Positions 26,239 through 35,298 of a stretch of 64,000 nt of DNA are shown here, piece by piece. Position 1 is the first letter of the stretch. Each line of letters begins with the position of its first letter. Source of the stretch: Gilliamella sp. ESL0441 (GTDB lineage Bacteria > Pseudomonadota > Gammaproteobacteria > Enterobacterales > Orbaceae); assembly GCF_019469185.1 (NCBI RefSeq), contig NZ_CP048264.1, positions 1,426,001-1,490,000 of the forward strand, in the 5' to 3' direction. The position numbers were made by a program, and so were the translations under genes. The notes under the pieces are model-generated. The model did not search any database and was not told the DNA's origin. It was given only the letters and a program-made list of their open reading frames with translations.

Positions 26239-26808
26239 TTAAATATCTGTATAAATACTATATCCTTCTGGGACAAAATCTAAGCCTTTTAATTTTGCAA
26301 CTTCACATCGCTTTGTAAATTCTTTGGTCACAATGATATATGCTTTTTTTTCTTTCATCCTAATAATATCGTAATTTTTCAAACCATTAGAAATTATATA
26401 TAATTTCTTAATTTGGATTACAGCGGTTTTACCATAAGTTTTAATATCATAAATAGATTTCTCCATATCCATACATGGAACTACTTTCAAAACATTTAAT
26501 AAATAGTAATCATTATTAATATTTCCCTTTTGATCAGAAATAGTTACATTTATAAATTGAATTTGTTTGTCATTTTCTAAATCTTCAAAGTTGTTTTTCA
26601 ATCTCTTACTAACTAAAGGAGCATTGTATGTAGGCAAAATATCATAATTATTTATATAAGAATCTATTTTATCTACACTAAACAATAGAGGTTTAGATAC
26701 CGAAATTTCCTCTCCTTGATTAAATATTTTATTAGATAGCTCATTTTGCTCTTCATCATAAACAAAATATACATCTCTCTTGTAAAAAGCTGTTAGTTCA
26801 AAATACAT
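26239..26808 (-). CDS. Imm11/Imm43-like immunity protein (DUF1629-type), copy 1
   Basis: A protein of about 189 aa with the family pattern: YDILPTYNAPLVSKRLKNNF in the middle, then a VPCMD segment, and the ending YIIVTKEFTKRCEVAKLKGL plus FVPEGYSIYTDI. A clear paralog lies at 31700-32260 with the same ending. ATG 26808 matches the paralog start (MYF/MYY); ATG 26823 is possible. Immunity proteins of this type guard against Rhs-linked nucleases; the toxin remnant upstream is short and unrecognised. Confidence 0.7.
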   Translation of the reverse strand: MYFELTAFYKRDVYFVYDEEQNELSNKIFNQGEEISVSKPLLFSVDKIDSYINNYDILPTYNAPLVSKRLKNNFEDLENDKQIQFINVTISDQKGNINNDYYLLNVLKVVPCMDMEKSIYDIKTYGKTAVIQIKKLYIISNGLKNYDIIRMKEKKAYIIVTKEFTKRCEVAKLKGLDFVPEGYSIYTDI

Positions 26809-26882
26809 AATATTTTTTTGCATTTAATTTTACCATCTATTAGTCTTTTACCAGTTTAGCTACTATTTTTAGAATTGTATTT

Positions 26883-27441
26883 TTAATTTTGAGTATTCCA
26901 TATTGTTACTTTTTCCAATGCGCCATATCGTAAGGGTAGTATGGTTGGTCTTTTAGGGGGGATGTCGTCTAAGCCAAGTATTTTGACTAATGCATAACTT
27001 TCAAAGCTCCAATAGCCTGTAGGAATATTCCATTTGCTTTTATGATCATCGTGTCACCCTTATCTGCAGAGTATCTCTTTTACTTACATAAAGCCCCAGC
27101 GGATCCACCGTTGTATTACTATCATACGCATAAAAATTCCGGTTATTACCTGCTAACCATATCGGGTCTTGGCTTATATAAGTTCCCGTATTACTATCGT
27201 AATATAGGAACCGATTATAATAAAGCCCGTCTAGTTCCTTATCCTCATACTGTCCCAGTTGCCTGAATGAAATAAATTATTTATTGTTAAACGAATCTTC
27301 CCGTATTCTGCCATAGATGTCAAACTCCACCTGCCAATCTAGCTCACCTTTATCATCATAAGCCTGAGCGGGTCTGCCCAAACAATCCGATACAATCGAG
27401 TAAGACTTACCCTCGCATAGCATATGCTGTGGGAAGATAGC
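26883..27441 (-). pseudogene. Rhs core-end remnant with toxin tail
   Basis: From right to left: the core from CEGKSYSIVSD through GRPAQAYDDKGELDWQVEFD to FNNK, then a frame break, then the core end (LYYNRFLYYDSNTGTYISQ, AGNNRNFYAYDSNTTVDPLG) and a toxin start YVSKRDTLQIRVTR. After another break comes the toxin tail IPTGYWSFESYALVKILGLD and PPKRPTILPLRYGALEKVTI with a stop 60 bases before the immunity gene. The tail is a recognisable toxin end, but catalytic residues are not identifiable. Confidence 0.65.
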
Positions 27442-27795
27442 TTTACACTTCTTAATTTTTAAAATTAAGAATTTAAAACAGCTCGAAAAACTCTGAAAAA
27501 ACAAAAAAACGCTAAGCCGCCAAAAATATATAAAAAAACCACTCTGAAACCGCCCAAATAAAAATTGATAGCGTGTCAAAAGGTGAAAATGTAGAACAAG
27601 TGAAGGGATTTAAGCAATTTGGTACAATTATGGATAACTTTTTATTTTGGGCTGCTTTGACAGCCAAAAACTGACAAGAAACTGAATTTTGCGAAGCAAT
27701 ATTTATAAACCTGTGGCTTTGCAACACCTTTTTTTATTCTGCTTTTGGAGCGGAAAGGAATTAAAAAAACCGCTTCAATCGAAGCGGTTTTGTTT
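27432..27795. repeat. Inter-cassette spacer repeat, copy 1
   Basis: About 360 bp shared with 36396-36736, 38726-39046 and 42241-42550. Conserved blocks: the Rhs joint at AAGATAGCTTTACAC, a run of A with ACGCTAA and CCGCC, a TTGATAG...GTGT block, a GATAACTTTTTATTTTGGGC hairpin region, a GTGGCTTTGC block and the terminator. The weak - strand ORF inside it is not conserved in frame, so it is treated as non-coding. Confidence 0.8.
27766..27791 (-). terminator. Rho-independent terminator of the immunity gene
   Basis: AAAACCGCTTC / GAAGCGGTTTT (11 bp, AATC loop), flanked by A-runs to the left that become U-runs for - strand transcription. It lies directly after the immunity gene stop at 27795. Confidence 0.8.
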
Positions 27796-28250
27796 TAAAG
27801 TTTACTATAAATTTCTTTTAGTTCTTTTTCATATTTTTTTGCATTTGGAATACGAGTAGCTTTTAGATAAGGCTCTAATCCAGAAGGATTAGTTTTAAGC
27901 AAAAAATATTCAATTAGATAAAGGAGTAAAAAACTTTTTGAGTAACCAAGTATTGTTTCATTATCATTTTCTTGTTCAGGCTCTTCTCCATTTGGATATT
28001 CTTCATCAATTTTTGCATTTTCAAATTTTTGTATTTTATATAAGACAAATTTATTGAAAATTTCTTTATCCATTTCGAGTAATTTCATTGCTTCTTCTTT
28101 TGACAAATTTGCCAATTTCATCTTTTGTTCATCACGACTTGCGACAGGATCTCTATATTCGCTAAGAACTTTTAGCCTTGTTCTTTTCTGTATATTATCA
28201 ACTAAATTTTTATATTGAATTGAATCAAGTATTTGTTTTGCAATTTCCAT
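27795..28250 (-). CDS. Putative immunity protein, duplicated cassette copy A
   Basis: A 151-aa charged helical protein (MEIAKQILDSIQYKNLVDNI start; RDEQKMKLANLSKEEAMKLL; LKATRIPNAKKYEKELKEIY end). It is nearly identical to 36738-37193, with only a handful of residue changes, and the downstream terminator and spacer are shared too. It follows a toxin tail ending DLNAVIKGVDVG. The toxin-immunity order supports an immunity role; the family is not one I can name. Confidence 0.6.
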   Translation of the reverse strand: MEIAKQILDSIQYKNLVDNIQKRTRLKVLSEYRDPVASRDEQKMKLANLSKEEAMKLLEMDKEIFNKFVLYKIQKFENAKIDEEYPNGEEPEQENDNETILGYSKSFLLLYLIEYFLLKTNPSGLEPYLKATRIPNAKKYEKELKEIYSKL

Positions 28251-28267
28251 TTTATAATCTTTATTTA

Positions 28268-28552
28268 TTACCCAACATCTACACCTTTAATAACGGCATT
28301 TAAATCAGAACCTACGGGACAATTGCTTCGTGTTCCCACTGAGTTAATTTTATTAGGTTTGAGGGGGTGTGCCAACTCTTTGTGGTATATTTGTATAATA
28401 TGATTCTAAAGAATAATCTTTTACCGAAGTAACTTCTGCTTTTCTATTATTAACTTCAACAGTCATTCTGGGAGTATCCCTCGTCCATTCTTGTCAAGTT
28501 ATCTGGAAATACATTAGATTTCTTAATTTGATATGCAAAATAAATATTTTCC
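28268..28552 (-). pseudogene. Toxin C-terminal remnant of cassette copy A
   Basis: The minus strand ends with SVGTRSNCPVGSDLNAVIKG plus VDVG and a stop 17 bases before the immunity ATG. Upstream pieces (RMTVEVNNRKAEVTSVKDYS) lie in another frame and stop. The copy B cassette ends TVIKGVDVWQ at the same place. Only the toxin tail survives and no Rhs core is attached. Confidence 0.5.
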
Positions 28553-29284
28553 TTAAAAATAAAAAAAACTAAAACTTTTATTAAACTCATCTACAAATTT
28601 TTCATTAATAATATCATCGTTTATATCTAAACCTAGCATTTTCCAAAATCTGATTTTTCCTATAGTTGCGTACATATTACTAAAATCCTGATAACCAATT
28701 GTCTTAGGTGTTTGATTATCATTCAAATATAATGATTTCATTCTATTAATATTGACTAAATCCATTGTAACAACATCATATAACATTTGATAATCAGCAT
28801 CTATTATTCCTTTAAATTGGTCATAAAGATTTTCTAAAATGTTTTTATTATCCAATATGATATTTTTATTAAAATTATTATTTAATAAATATTCTGCCAA
28901 AATTAATAAGTATACTTTTGAATAATTTTTTAATTCATCTTCATCATCGATTTTAATTTTGTTAATTAATATATTTAAAGAGGCAAATAATATTTTATTT
29001 TTAGTTTTAAAATTATAATTAGAAGCCACTAGAAAAAATAAAGAATCTAATAAATCAAAGTAATCTAAAGATGAAAATTCCTTTGCTTTTTCATATTTAT
29101 AGCAGGATTGAATAAAATAATCTAAAGATTCATCTTTTAATGATTCTAATGGATGATCTAAACAAAAGTTTAATTGCAAAATATTCTTTTTGTTATATAA
29201 ATCATTACTGGACTCCTCATCAAACTCACCTTTTAACGAGATTAATAATGCTTTTGTAGAATAGAAAAACCTAATATGAGACAT
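28553..29284 (-). CDS. Putative immunity protein, all-helical
   Basis: A 243-aa protein made almost wholly of predicted helices, rich in Leu, Asn, Asp and Tyr (NILQLNFCLDHPLESLKDES; LDSLFFLVASNYNFKTKNK; IGYQDFSNMYATIGKIRFWK). It starts right after the end of an Rhs fragment with a tiny toxin remnant. Size and helical repeats could suit a large Imm-type protein (Imm49-like proteins are similar in plan, but I cannot confirm it). It is intact and well spaced, so probably still expressed or recently so. Confidence 0.5.
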   Translation of the reverse strand: MSHIRFFYSTKALLISLKGEFDEESSNDLYNKKNILQLNFCLDHPLESLKDESLDYFIQSCYKYEKAKEFSSLDYFDLLDSLFFLVASNYNFKTKNKILFASLNILINKIKIDDEDELKNYSKVYLLILAEYLLNNNFNKNIILDNKNILENLYDQFKGIIDADYQMLYDVVTMDLVNINRMKSLYLNDNQTPKTIGYQDFSNMYATIGKIRFWKMLGLDINDDIINEKFVDEFNKSFSFFYF

Positions 29285-29288
29285 ATAA

Positions 29289-29540
29289 TTATTTACATTT
29301 TTTTATTTTAGCTATTTTAGAATTATCTAATACTTCTATAGCGTCTTGATGAATCGCCCTTTTAGATAAAACCTCATTTGATCTAGTATTATATCTATTA
29401 CTTCATACATATAAAAATTCGGGTTGAGCCCCCGTCAATTTTATCGGGTCTTGGCTAATGTATGAGCCTTATTCAGGATCATAATATCTAAACCGATTAT
29501 AATAAAGCCCCGTTTCAACAACCTCATACTGCCCTAATAT
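29289..29540 (-). pseudogene. Rhs core-end remnant with toxin stub
   Basis: The minus strand gives [16 protein letters not shown], a stop, GSYISQDPIKLTGAQPEFLY, another stop, then a short toxin tail (NTRSNEVLSKRAIHQDAIEV, LDNSKIAKIKKCK) ending just before the immunity gene. Nearly the entire toxin has been deleted. Confidence 0.6.
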
Positions 29541-29545
29541 TTAAT

Positions 29546-29569
29546 AAGCCAACTTTTATGAGTTGGCTT
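29546..29569 (-). terminator. Hairpin after the 29584-30195 immunity gene
   Basis: AAGCCAACT and AGTTGGCTT form a 9-bp stem with a TTTATG loop downstream of the immunity stop at 29584, with AT-rich flanks. Confidence 0.6.
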
Positions 29570-29583
29570 TTATTTCAATATTG

Positions 29584-30195
29584 TTAATCAACAATTTCAA
29601 AATTTATATTTTCAGGAATTTCTGAATTAATGGAAAAACCATCTACTTTTTTTAATTCAAAGCCAAGCCCATAGTCTTCATCATCATTTACAGGTTCGTT
29701 ATGTTTTATCCTTTTATATCCATGTAGCGTAACAAGATATTTTCCTGAAGCAAAATTCATTTTTTGAGCTTCATAATAAAACGACTCTTTGCCTTCTACT
29801 CCATTTTTTGTAGTATAACCTAAAATGTTTTGAGTAAATTTATTTATATCCCATGCATTAAGAACATCCATGCTACATATCCAAAGTTCATTTTCATTTA
29901 TCTCTAAATTAAAAATCCCTTTTTCAGCTATTTTAGTCCAATTATTAGCTGAAAAATAAGATTGTTTTTTATTTTCTGTTATAAAGTCAAAATAAAATTG
30001 ATTAAAGGACATTGTATTTATAGGTAAGATAATTCCCTTTTCAAGAGTATCATCACTTAACAATTTATTTTTATTAAAAAAGTTAATTAATGATTTACTT
30101 TTTATCTTATTTTTTTTGAGATATTTTGAAAAGTTGTTTAAAGAAAACAAACATATCCCATAGCTTCCAGAATCTATTTTATTAATTTTATTCAT
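29584..30195 (-). CDS. Putative immunity protein
   Basis: A 203-aa protein (MNKINKIDSGSYGICLFSLN start) with a Lys/Asn-rich first half and a beta-rich second half (ELWICSMDVLNAWDINKFTQ; SGKYLVTLHGYKRIKHNEP), ending in an acidic segment. It follows by 30 bases a toxin fragment (30226-30655) in the normal order and has its own terminator. The family is unrecognised. Confidence 0.5.
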   Translation of the reverse strand: MNKINKIDSGSYGICLFSLNNFSKYLKKNKIKSKSLINFFNKNKLLSDDTLEKGIILPINTMSFNQFYFDFITENKKQSYFSANNWTKIAEKGIFNLEINENELWICSMDVLNAWDINKFTQNILGYTTKNGVEGKESFYYEAQKMNFASGKYLVTLHGYKRIKHNEPVNDDEDYGLGFELKKVDGFSINSEIPENINFEIVD

Positions 30196-30225
30196 AATAT
30201 TATTTACAAGGAATATTTTTACTTT

Positions 30226-30655
30226 TTATCTTTTTTCTATTTCTTCTAAGGCTTCTAATGGAGTAAGGTTCTTTTGTACAATTCGTCCATTTTTTCCTGG
30301 AAATTTTAAGACAACTTTTGCATCAATATCTTTATATGCCTCTTTTGCGGCTTTCATAAAATCATCTAAATTCCCAGTGAATTTACTACCCTGCCAAGGA
30401 ATATCAGCCTCTAGCTGTAATTTATGCATATCTAAATGTAAATCTGGATAAGCTGAAGACCTATTCGGAAACCATGCTAAAGCATTTTGACCTGCTGAAT
30501 TTGAATTATATAATTTGTAGCAATAGCCCTAAGCATTAAATGATGTCCCATTCCATACCAATTTAAAGCACCACATAATCTTGATGGTTCCACAAACGTA
30601 TTAGAGTCGTAAACATACGCATAAAAATTCGGGTCATTTCCAATTTATTTTCATC
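30226..30655 (-). pseudogene. Rhs end joined to a shortened toxin
   Basis: The frame pieces read GNDPNFYAYVYDSNTFVEPS, LCGALNWYGMGHHLMLRA (then a frame slip) and QNALAWFPNRSSAYPDLHLD, LDDFMKAAKEAYKDIDAKVV, NLTPLEALEEIEKR. The open part from 30429 down is 67 aa. The Rhs part begins exactly inside the stop region of the upstream immunity gene (30634), so the two cassettes were joined by recombination there. The toxin family is not identified. Confidence 0.55.
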
Positions 30656-31263
30656 TTTTCTAAAAAAAAGGCTTTTTCCTTTTCATTAGGAGCAAAATCA
30701 GTAAACCATTTCAAAGATTCTTCCTTTCCTTTTGTCAAATACAACATTGCAGCCATCCTTAAAGATTCTCTTAATGAAGGCTTAAAATAATCTTTAAATA
30801 ATGAATCTCTTAAATTTATACTTGCTATAATATCTTCAAGAGTTGAAAATTTTTTAAATAAATTAAATGCCCCATCTTTAATGTTTTTAATAATTTCGTG
30901 TGAAACATAATTTAATTCTGAAATATTGGTTATTTTTATAGAAAAATAGTTAGGATTTTTCTCTTTAAAGTACCCTATTGATCCAGCAATTATTGGGTAT
31001 GAGTTTAAGAAATCATTGACTATCTTTTTATCCAAGTTATTTACCTCTTTATAATATATTGCACAAGTGGATGTTATTTCTATATATTCATAAGGTGCTC
31101 TACTTCGTCTTGAATCAATTACAATTTGATTCTCTCTTTTATATGATGATTCTTTTTGTACAAATTTATTTTTACCCTTTAATTGAAAATTTTGTTCTAT
31201 TAAAAATTTTTCAATTTCAGCTTTAACACTTAAAATTAAATCATTCATATAATCTATTTCCAT
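30634..31263 (-). CDS. Putative immunity protein
   Basis: A 209-aa protein (MNDLILSVKAEIEKFLIEQN from ATG 31248, or five residues longer from 31263) with a KGKNKFVQKESSYKRENQIV region, EYIEITSTCAIYYKEV strands and a helical end with LRESLRMAAMLYLTKGKEES. The N-terminal half looks like DUF4304-type small proteins, but this is weak. Its last codons coincide with the start of the next Rhs fragment, so the natural C-terminus may have been replaced. Confidence 0.5.
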   Translation of the reverse strand: MEIDYMNDLILSVKAEIEKFLIEQNFQLKGKNKFVQKESSYKRENQIVIDSRRSRAPYEYIEITSTCAIYYKEVNNLDKKIVNDFLNSYPIIAGSIGYFKEKNPNYFSIKITNISELNYVSHEIIKNIKDGAFNLFKKFSTLEDIIASINLRDSLFKDYFKPSLRESLRMAAMLYLTKGKEESLKWFTDFAPNEKEKAFFLEKMKINWK

Positions 31264-31269
31264 CTAATT

Positions 31270-31690
31270 ACTTTTACATCATCTATCTTTTTATCCCTGC
31301 ATTACCAATAGGTTTTATTGAAGGATGTCCACTATAAACCTTGGCATCAAATGTACTTAGTGCTTTTTTATAAGATGCTTTAGATAAATTTTTCACTTAT
31401 ATTCCTGAAACCTTTCCAGTCTCAACATGCTGAACAATAATCTTATCTTCTTAACTGATTTCCATCTGTAAATGATATTTCTTCACCTAATATCTTATAG
31501 TTTGTATCAACTTCAAATTGTTCTCTTACCTTTGCAACAGCATCCCTCCATGTATCGTATCTCCTGAACTTTTCGGTAAAAACCATCCTAATGCATCTCT
31601 TCCTAATGATTCTTTAAGAAAGGCTATATCTATGGGATTAGTAGGAGCAAAGACATCAACCCAAGTATCCATGTCGTTTGAGTTGGCTTG
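31270..31690 (-). pseudogene. Toxin remnant with multiple breaks
   Basis: After a short Rhs end (DTWVDVFAPTNPIDIAF) the minus strand gives GRDALGWFLPKSSGD, then in other frames DAVAKVREQFEVDTNYKILG with EEISFTDGNQL and finally KNLSKASYKKALSTFDAKVY. At least three frame changes and several stops are present, so no toxin can be made. The family is not identified. Its immunity gene is the intact ORF to the left. Confidence 0.55.
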
Positions 31691-31699
31691 AGGTTTATT

Positions 31700-32260
31700 T
31701 TAAATATCTGTATAAATACTATATCCTTCCGGAATAAAATGAAAACCATTTAATTTTGCATCTTCACATTGCTTTTTAAATTCTTTTGTTACGATAATAT
31801 AGGATTTATGTTCTTCCATTCGAATTATAGAAAATTTATCTAATGAGCCAGTTTTAAAATATGCTTTTTTAATTTCGTAATAATTATCTTCATCAATTGT
31901 AAACACTGATCTTCTTTCATCTAAACACGGAAATACATTTAAAATATTAATAGAATAAAAATCCTCGTTTTTTTGACCTTTCTCATCAATAATTATAGAT
32001 TCAAAAAATTGAATTTCTCGATTATTTAGTAAATTTTCAAATTCTGTTTTAAATTTTTTACTAACCAAAGGTAATGGGTCTGATGGTAGAATATCATAAT
32101 TATTAATATAATTATCTAACCTATCCACATTATAAATTATCGGTGAAATAAAGTTTAATTCTCTACCATTTCTTAAATCTACCCAATTAATAGGATTCTT
32201 ATCTTCACTATACCAAAAATAAGTATCTCTTTTATAAAATGCGTCTAATCTATAATACAT
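31700..32260 (-). CDS. Imm11/Imm43-like immunity protein (DUF1629-type), copy 2
   Basis: A 186-aa protein (MYYRLDAFYKRDTYFWYSED start) that shares NNYDILPSDPLPLVSKKF, INILNVFPCLDERRS and the ending IIVTKEFKKQCEDAKLNGF plus FIPEGYSIYTDI with copy 1 at 26239-26808. It directly follows an AHH-type nuclease toxin remnant. A related but more distant protein (39051-39605) also follows an AHH toxin, which supports the pairing of this immunity type with AHH nucleases. Confidence 0.75.
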   Translation of the reverse strand: MYYRLDAFYKRDTYFWYSEDKNPINWVDLRNGRELNFISPIIYNVDRLDNYINNYDILPSDPLPLVSKKFKTEFENLLNNREIQFFESIIIDEKGQKNEDFYSINILNVFPCLDERRSVFTIDEDNYYEIKKAYFKTGSLDKFSIIRMEEHKSYIIVTKEFKKQCEDAKLNGFHFIPEGYSIYTDI

Positions 32261-32274
32261 AATATTTAATACTA

Positions 32275-32690
32275 CCTTTTCTCAAACTTTGACGAGTATT
32301 GTTTCGTAATTTATCAACTTCACTAGCATAACGAGCTTGGCCGCATCCTTTAACTTTCATTTCCGAATTTATAACCATAATAAACCTTATTGCAACCATT
32401 ATGAATACTTCTCGTTGGATGTATATCCACTTCTTTTGGTAAATAAATTAAATTTTTAGGTGCATCTATATTAAAATCTGCTGCTTTCAGTGCTGGATGA
32501 TTTGCCATAGAACGAGGGATAACATGATGATTCTAATATCCAATAATTTTAGGGATATTAGCATAGTTCCAATTTTTCAGCCCAAACGAATTAACCTATG
32601 TATTACTATCATACAGAAAAGCATAAAATTTGGGTTGTTTCCTTCAAGTTTTATCGAGGAATAAGAAAAAAGGCCACCTCAGACTGTCTT
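32275..32690 (-). pseudogene. AHH-type nuclease toxin with an in-frame stop
   Basis: The minus strand reads WNYANIPKIIGY, TAG, NHHVIPRSMANHPALKAADF, NIDAPKNLIYLPKEVDIHPT, RSIHNG, the conserved core of AHH (HNH/Endo VII superfamily) toxins, with the expected catalytic HH and later H. The TAG replaces a Gln found in the intact relative (YQRHH at 39635-40660). A further frame change follows after NES. Upstream is a broken Rhs end (GNNPNF). The toxin is inactive as read. Confidence 0.7.
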
Positions 32691-32696
32691 ATACAT

Positions 32697-33254
32697 TTAC
32701 GAATATTGCCAAAAACCAGCTATTATTTCAGCAGTTATATTGTGTTTATATAAATATAATGCTCCATAACCAAATACATAGTTTTCTTTAATTAAATTTT
32801 CTGGATAATAATCTTCATCAATCTGGATAAAAAAGCCATAACCATTTTTTTCTAAATCTTTAAAATAATAATTTTCATCTTGTATAAGTCTTGGATTTTT
32901 TGATTCTGTTATAAAATTGAAAACATCAGATTCTACTTTTTTATACTCTTTTATATTTGCTTTATTAAGGCCTTTAATCGTATATATTTCATTATTACTT
33001 TCTTCTGAGAAAGAATGAACAAAGACTTTTATAGAACAATTAGGATATATATTGTTGTCTATCATTTCATTATAATTTTTAGGTATAAAAACAGATATAT
33101 ATTTTTCTTTATCTTGAGGATTTTGGAAAGATAAATAAAAATTATAATTGTCGATTCCATTCACTTTATTTAAAAAATATTTGGGAATATTTCCTCCAAT
33201 TCTACCTATTATGTTTTCTTTAGTATCTTGACTAATTTCAGCTGTTAAATTCAT
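32697..33254 (-). CDS. Putative immunity protein
   Basis: A 185-aa acidic protein (MNLTAEISQDTKENIIGRIG start; KYISVFIPKNYNEMIDNNIY; DEDYYPENLIKENYVFGYGA; ending EIIAGFWQY). It starts 6 bases after the toxin stop. A C-terminal FGYGALYLYKHN segment suggests a compact beta fold. The partner toxin (33260-33875) is a broken SAHELL-type nuclease. The immunity family is not recognised. Confidence 0.55.
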   Translation of the reverse strand: MNLTAEISQDTKENIIGRIGGNIPKYFLNKVNGIDNYNFYLSFQNPQDKEKYISVFIPKNYNEMIDNNIYPNCSIKVFVHSFSEESNNEIYTIKGLNKANIKEYKKVESDVFNFITESKNPRLIQDENYYFKDLEKNGYGFFIQIDEDYYPENLIKENYVFGYGALYLYKHNITAEIIAGFWQYS

Positions 33255-33259
33255 ATTTA

Positions 33260-33875
33260 ATTACATTTTATTAAATTATTCTTTTTAGCAAAATTTATAG
33301 CTTCTTCTCTTAACTCTAAAGCTTTTTTATTTGCAAAATCTTTAGCATTAGAAGGTTCCCAACCTCTTTTTTAACTAAATCTTCATATATGCCACGTCTG
33401 ATTATAGCTGTATTTCTATTGATATTTTGTATCGCAGTTTGGGCTTTTAATATATTTGGATTATGTAAACCATATTTTGCTTGTAATTTAGAAATTGTTT
33501 TATGCATCATATTTTCTTGAAGAGCAATAGCTGGATTAGTTCTAGCAATGCCAGACATTCGGCCTTTAACAACGCCATTATTACGTAACCATGCATTTGA
33601 AGTAGTTCGTGAGCAGATAATCCATCTTTAGCATGAAGTACACTACCATAACCTGCTATCTCAAATTCATTCAGTAACCCAAACAGGTCAACTTCCGAAT
33701 TAGAATCAAACGTGTACGCATAAAAATTCAGGTTATTACCTGCTAATCCTATCGGATCTTGGCTTATATAAGTTCCCTTATTATTGTCGTTATGCCTAAA
33801 CCGATTGTAATAAAGCCCGTCTAGTTACTCGTCTTCATAATATACTAATTGTCTAAACTTATGCTCATAATAACA
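33260..33875 (-). pseudogene. Rhs end with a SAHELL-type toxin, two frameshifts
   Basis: The Rhs end (LYYNRFRHNDNNKGTYISQ, AGNNLNFYAYTFDSNSEVDL) continues into EIAGYGSVLHAKDGLSAHEL, then shifts frame into WLRNNGVVKGRMSGIARTNP, AIALQENMMHKTISKLQAKY, NINRNTAIIRRGIYEDLVKK, and shifts again into GWEPSNAKDFANKKALELRE with a final FAKKNNLIKCN. Joined together this is a full-length Rhs toxin of the GLSAHELL...NPAIAL type, related to HNH/Endo VII nucleases. As it stands it is dead; its immunity gene is intact. Confidence 0.7.
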
Positions 33876-34031
33876 AGACGACTCATTGAGTTAATTTGTT
33901 TGTTATTCTCACTTTGTAATTTACTTAAAAATAATATTAAGTAGGGTCTACTCTATTATTAGTTTATAATCTTTTGCAATAATATCATATACACAATCAT
34001 ATGTTTGTAAAACATAGTGCCTATGATTTTC

Positions 34032-34352
34032 TTATATCTTAGAAGATTTACGTCCATTTTTTAATTCTTCTATTAGATATGAATTATGAACTAAATCAAA
34101 AGATGAATCCATCTTTGCTTCATTTATATAAGTATCTAATTCGCAACATTGATAATAAATAATATGAGAAAAATAAAATATATAAGGGATATATTCCTTT
34201 TCAAAATTTATTTCAATCAATTTAGAATTAAACTTCCCTTTGAAAACACAAATACATTCTGAATTAAATTTCTGTCTGAAATCATCCAAAAAAATAGCAT
34301 CTCTTCCATTAATGATTCCAACTTCTTTTTTTTTAATAGCTTGATATTCCAT
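34032..34352 (-). CDS. Putative immunity protein
   Basis: A 106-aa protein (MEYQAIKKKEVGIINGRDAI start; SECICVFKGKFNSKLIEINF; YIPYIFYFSHIIYYQCCELD). Small, beta-rich in the middle, and preceded within about 20 bases by a toxin stop. No known family. The 150 bases to its left hold no gene. Confidence 0.45.
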   Translation of the reverse strand: MEYQAIKKKEVGIINGRDAIFLDDFRQKFNSECICVFKGKFNSKLIEINFEKEYIPYIFYFSHIIYYQCCELDTYINEAKMDSSFDLVHNSYLIEELKNGRKSSKI

Positions 34353-34369
34353 AATATTTAATTACATTT

Positions 34370-34745
34370 TATTTTTGTTGATTTACCCGCATATCTGTAC
34401 TAAATCGTTTATTAAGATTTATTTCTGCTAAATCTTCGGGAGTAGCCCATCTGGTATTTATTTTTGTTCCTGCTGCATATAAACGTCTATTACCTAATGT
34501 AAATACAGCATCTGCATGTGTGCCTTGTTTTAATAATCTTTCTTAAATATTTACATGGAGATCTTTCATTCGAACTAATCTTATTGCTTCAATTGATTCT
34601 GCTACTGGATTGTTTTTTAGTAATCCTACTGAATTATTTAATTTACTATCATATTCAAAAATGGGATTTACAGAATCTTGGCTAATATATAAGCCGGTTT
34701 CAGGATTATAATATCGAAACCGATTATGAAAAAGAAGTAGATAAT
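34370..34745 (-). pseudogene. Toxin with one in-frame stop, joined to a short Rhs end
   Basis: After a short Rhs end (YYNPETGLYISQDS) the frame runs VGLLKNNPVAESIEAIRLVR, MKDLHVNI, TAA, ERLLKQGTHADAVFTLGNRR, LYAAGTKINTRWATPEDLAE, INLNKRFST. Both halves are in the same frame, so a single TAA breaks it. The THADAVFTLGNRRLYA region recalls a known type of small Rhs toxin with an NRRL motif, but I cannot name it. Confidence 0.55.
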
Positions 34746-34810
34746 GTAATTCAGAATTTTAAGACTAAAAAGGCTTTTTCCTAAAAGGAATTAACCATTA
34801 TAATGAAATA

Positions 34811-34843
34811 AAAACTTCTTTGTCTAAAAAACAAAGAAGTTTT
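34811..34843. terminator. Strong hairpin with T-run
   Basis: AAAACTTCTTTGT / ACAAAGAAGTTTT (13 bp, 7-nt loop), followed on the + side by more T. It stands between the toxin remnant to the left and the + strand small ORF to the right, and could end transcripts from either side. Confidence 0.6.
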
Positions 34844-35007
34844 TTTGTTAGTTTTTTTATCTACTTTTACGACTCCTAAACACAAGATTTATGAAACTTA
34901 AAAAAACTCCCATATGGCAGGGTGTGAGCTGTACGAAAGTCTCTCGGCGCACTTGTGGCGCAGGACACCTAAACTATATGGGTTCTTTATCCTAAACACA
35001 AGTTTTA

Positions 35008-35279
35008 TGAAAAACAAAAATGTTTTCAATGACAACGAAAACCTAAACCCCAAAGAGTTTTTAACGATTTTAGAAAAACTAAAATCTATTCCCGATTACC
35101 AGAACTTAGGTTTTACCCTCAAATCTCTCTGTAAAATAACCCAAACTGCCCTGCTGGCAGACCTCTCCTTTCCGGAATATACAGAACACAATAAATGGGA
35201 TATTTACAATATCCTACAACTTCTACGCTCACTTATCCCGGAAGATGAACTGGAACTACTGGATAAGCTGAATAGTTGA
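35008..35279 (+). CDS. Small + strand ORF of the inter-cassette spacer, intact copy
   Basis: A 90-aa protein from ATG 35008 (an upstream in-frame start at 34914 adds an unlikely leader). Content: LNPKEFLTILEKLKSIPDYQ, NLGFTLKSLCKITQTALLAD, then YNILQLLRSLIPEDELELLD. It is helical and acidic. Decayed relatives lie on the + strand at 40740-40960 (GFTLKSLCNIGQ; SEWELLDKLYKN), near 37230-37290 (LIPKSEWELLDKLNKNS) and near 44710-44775. It runs against the cassettes. The direct repeat CCTAAACACAAG-TTTATGAAA occurs at 34873 and 34989 just upstream. No function known. Confidence 0.5.
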
Positions 35280-35298
35280 ACTCTTAAAAAAACAAAAA

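Noticed and set aside
27042..27266. + strand ORF in the Rhs array
   Set aside because: It is the reverse shadow of a decayed Rhs core end; the - strand reading gives the conserved motifs.
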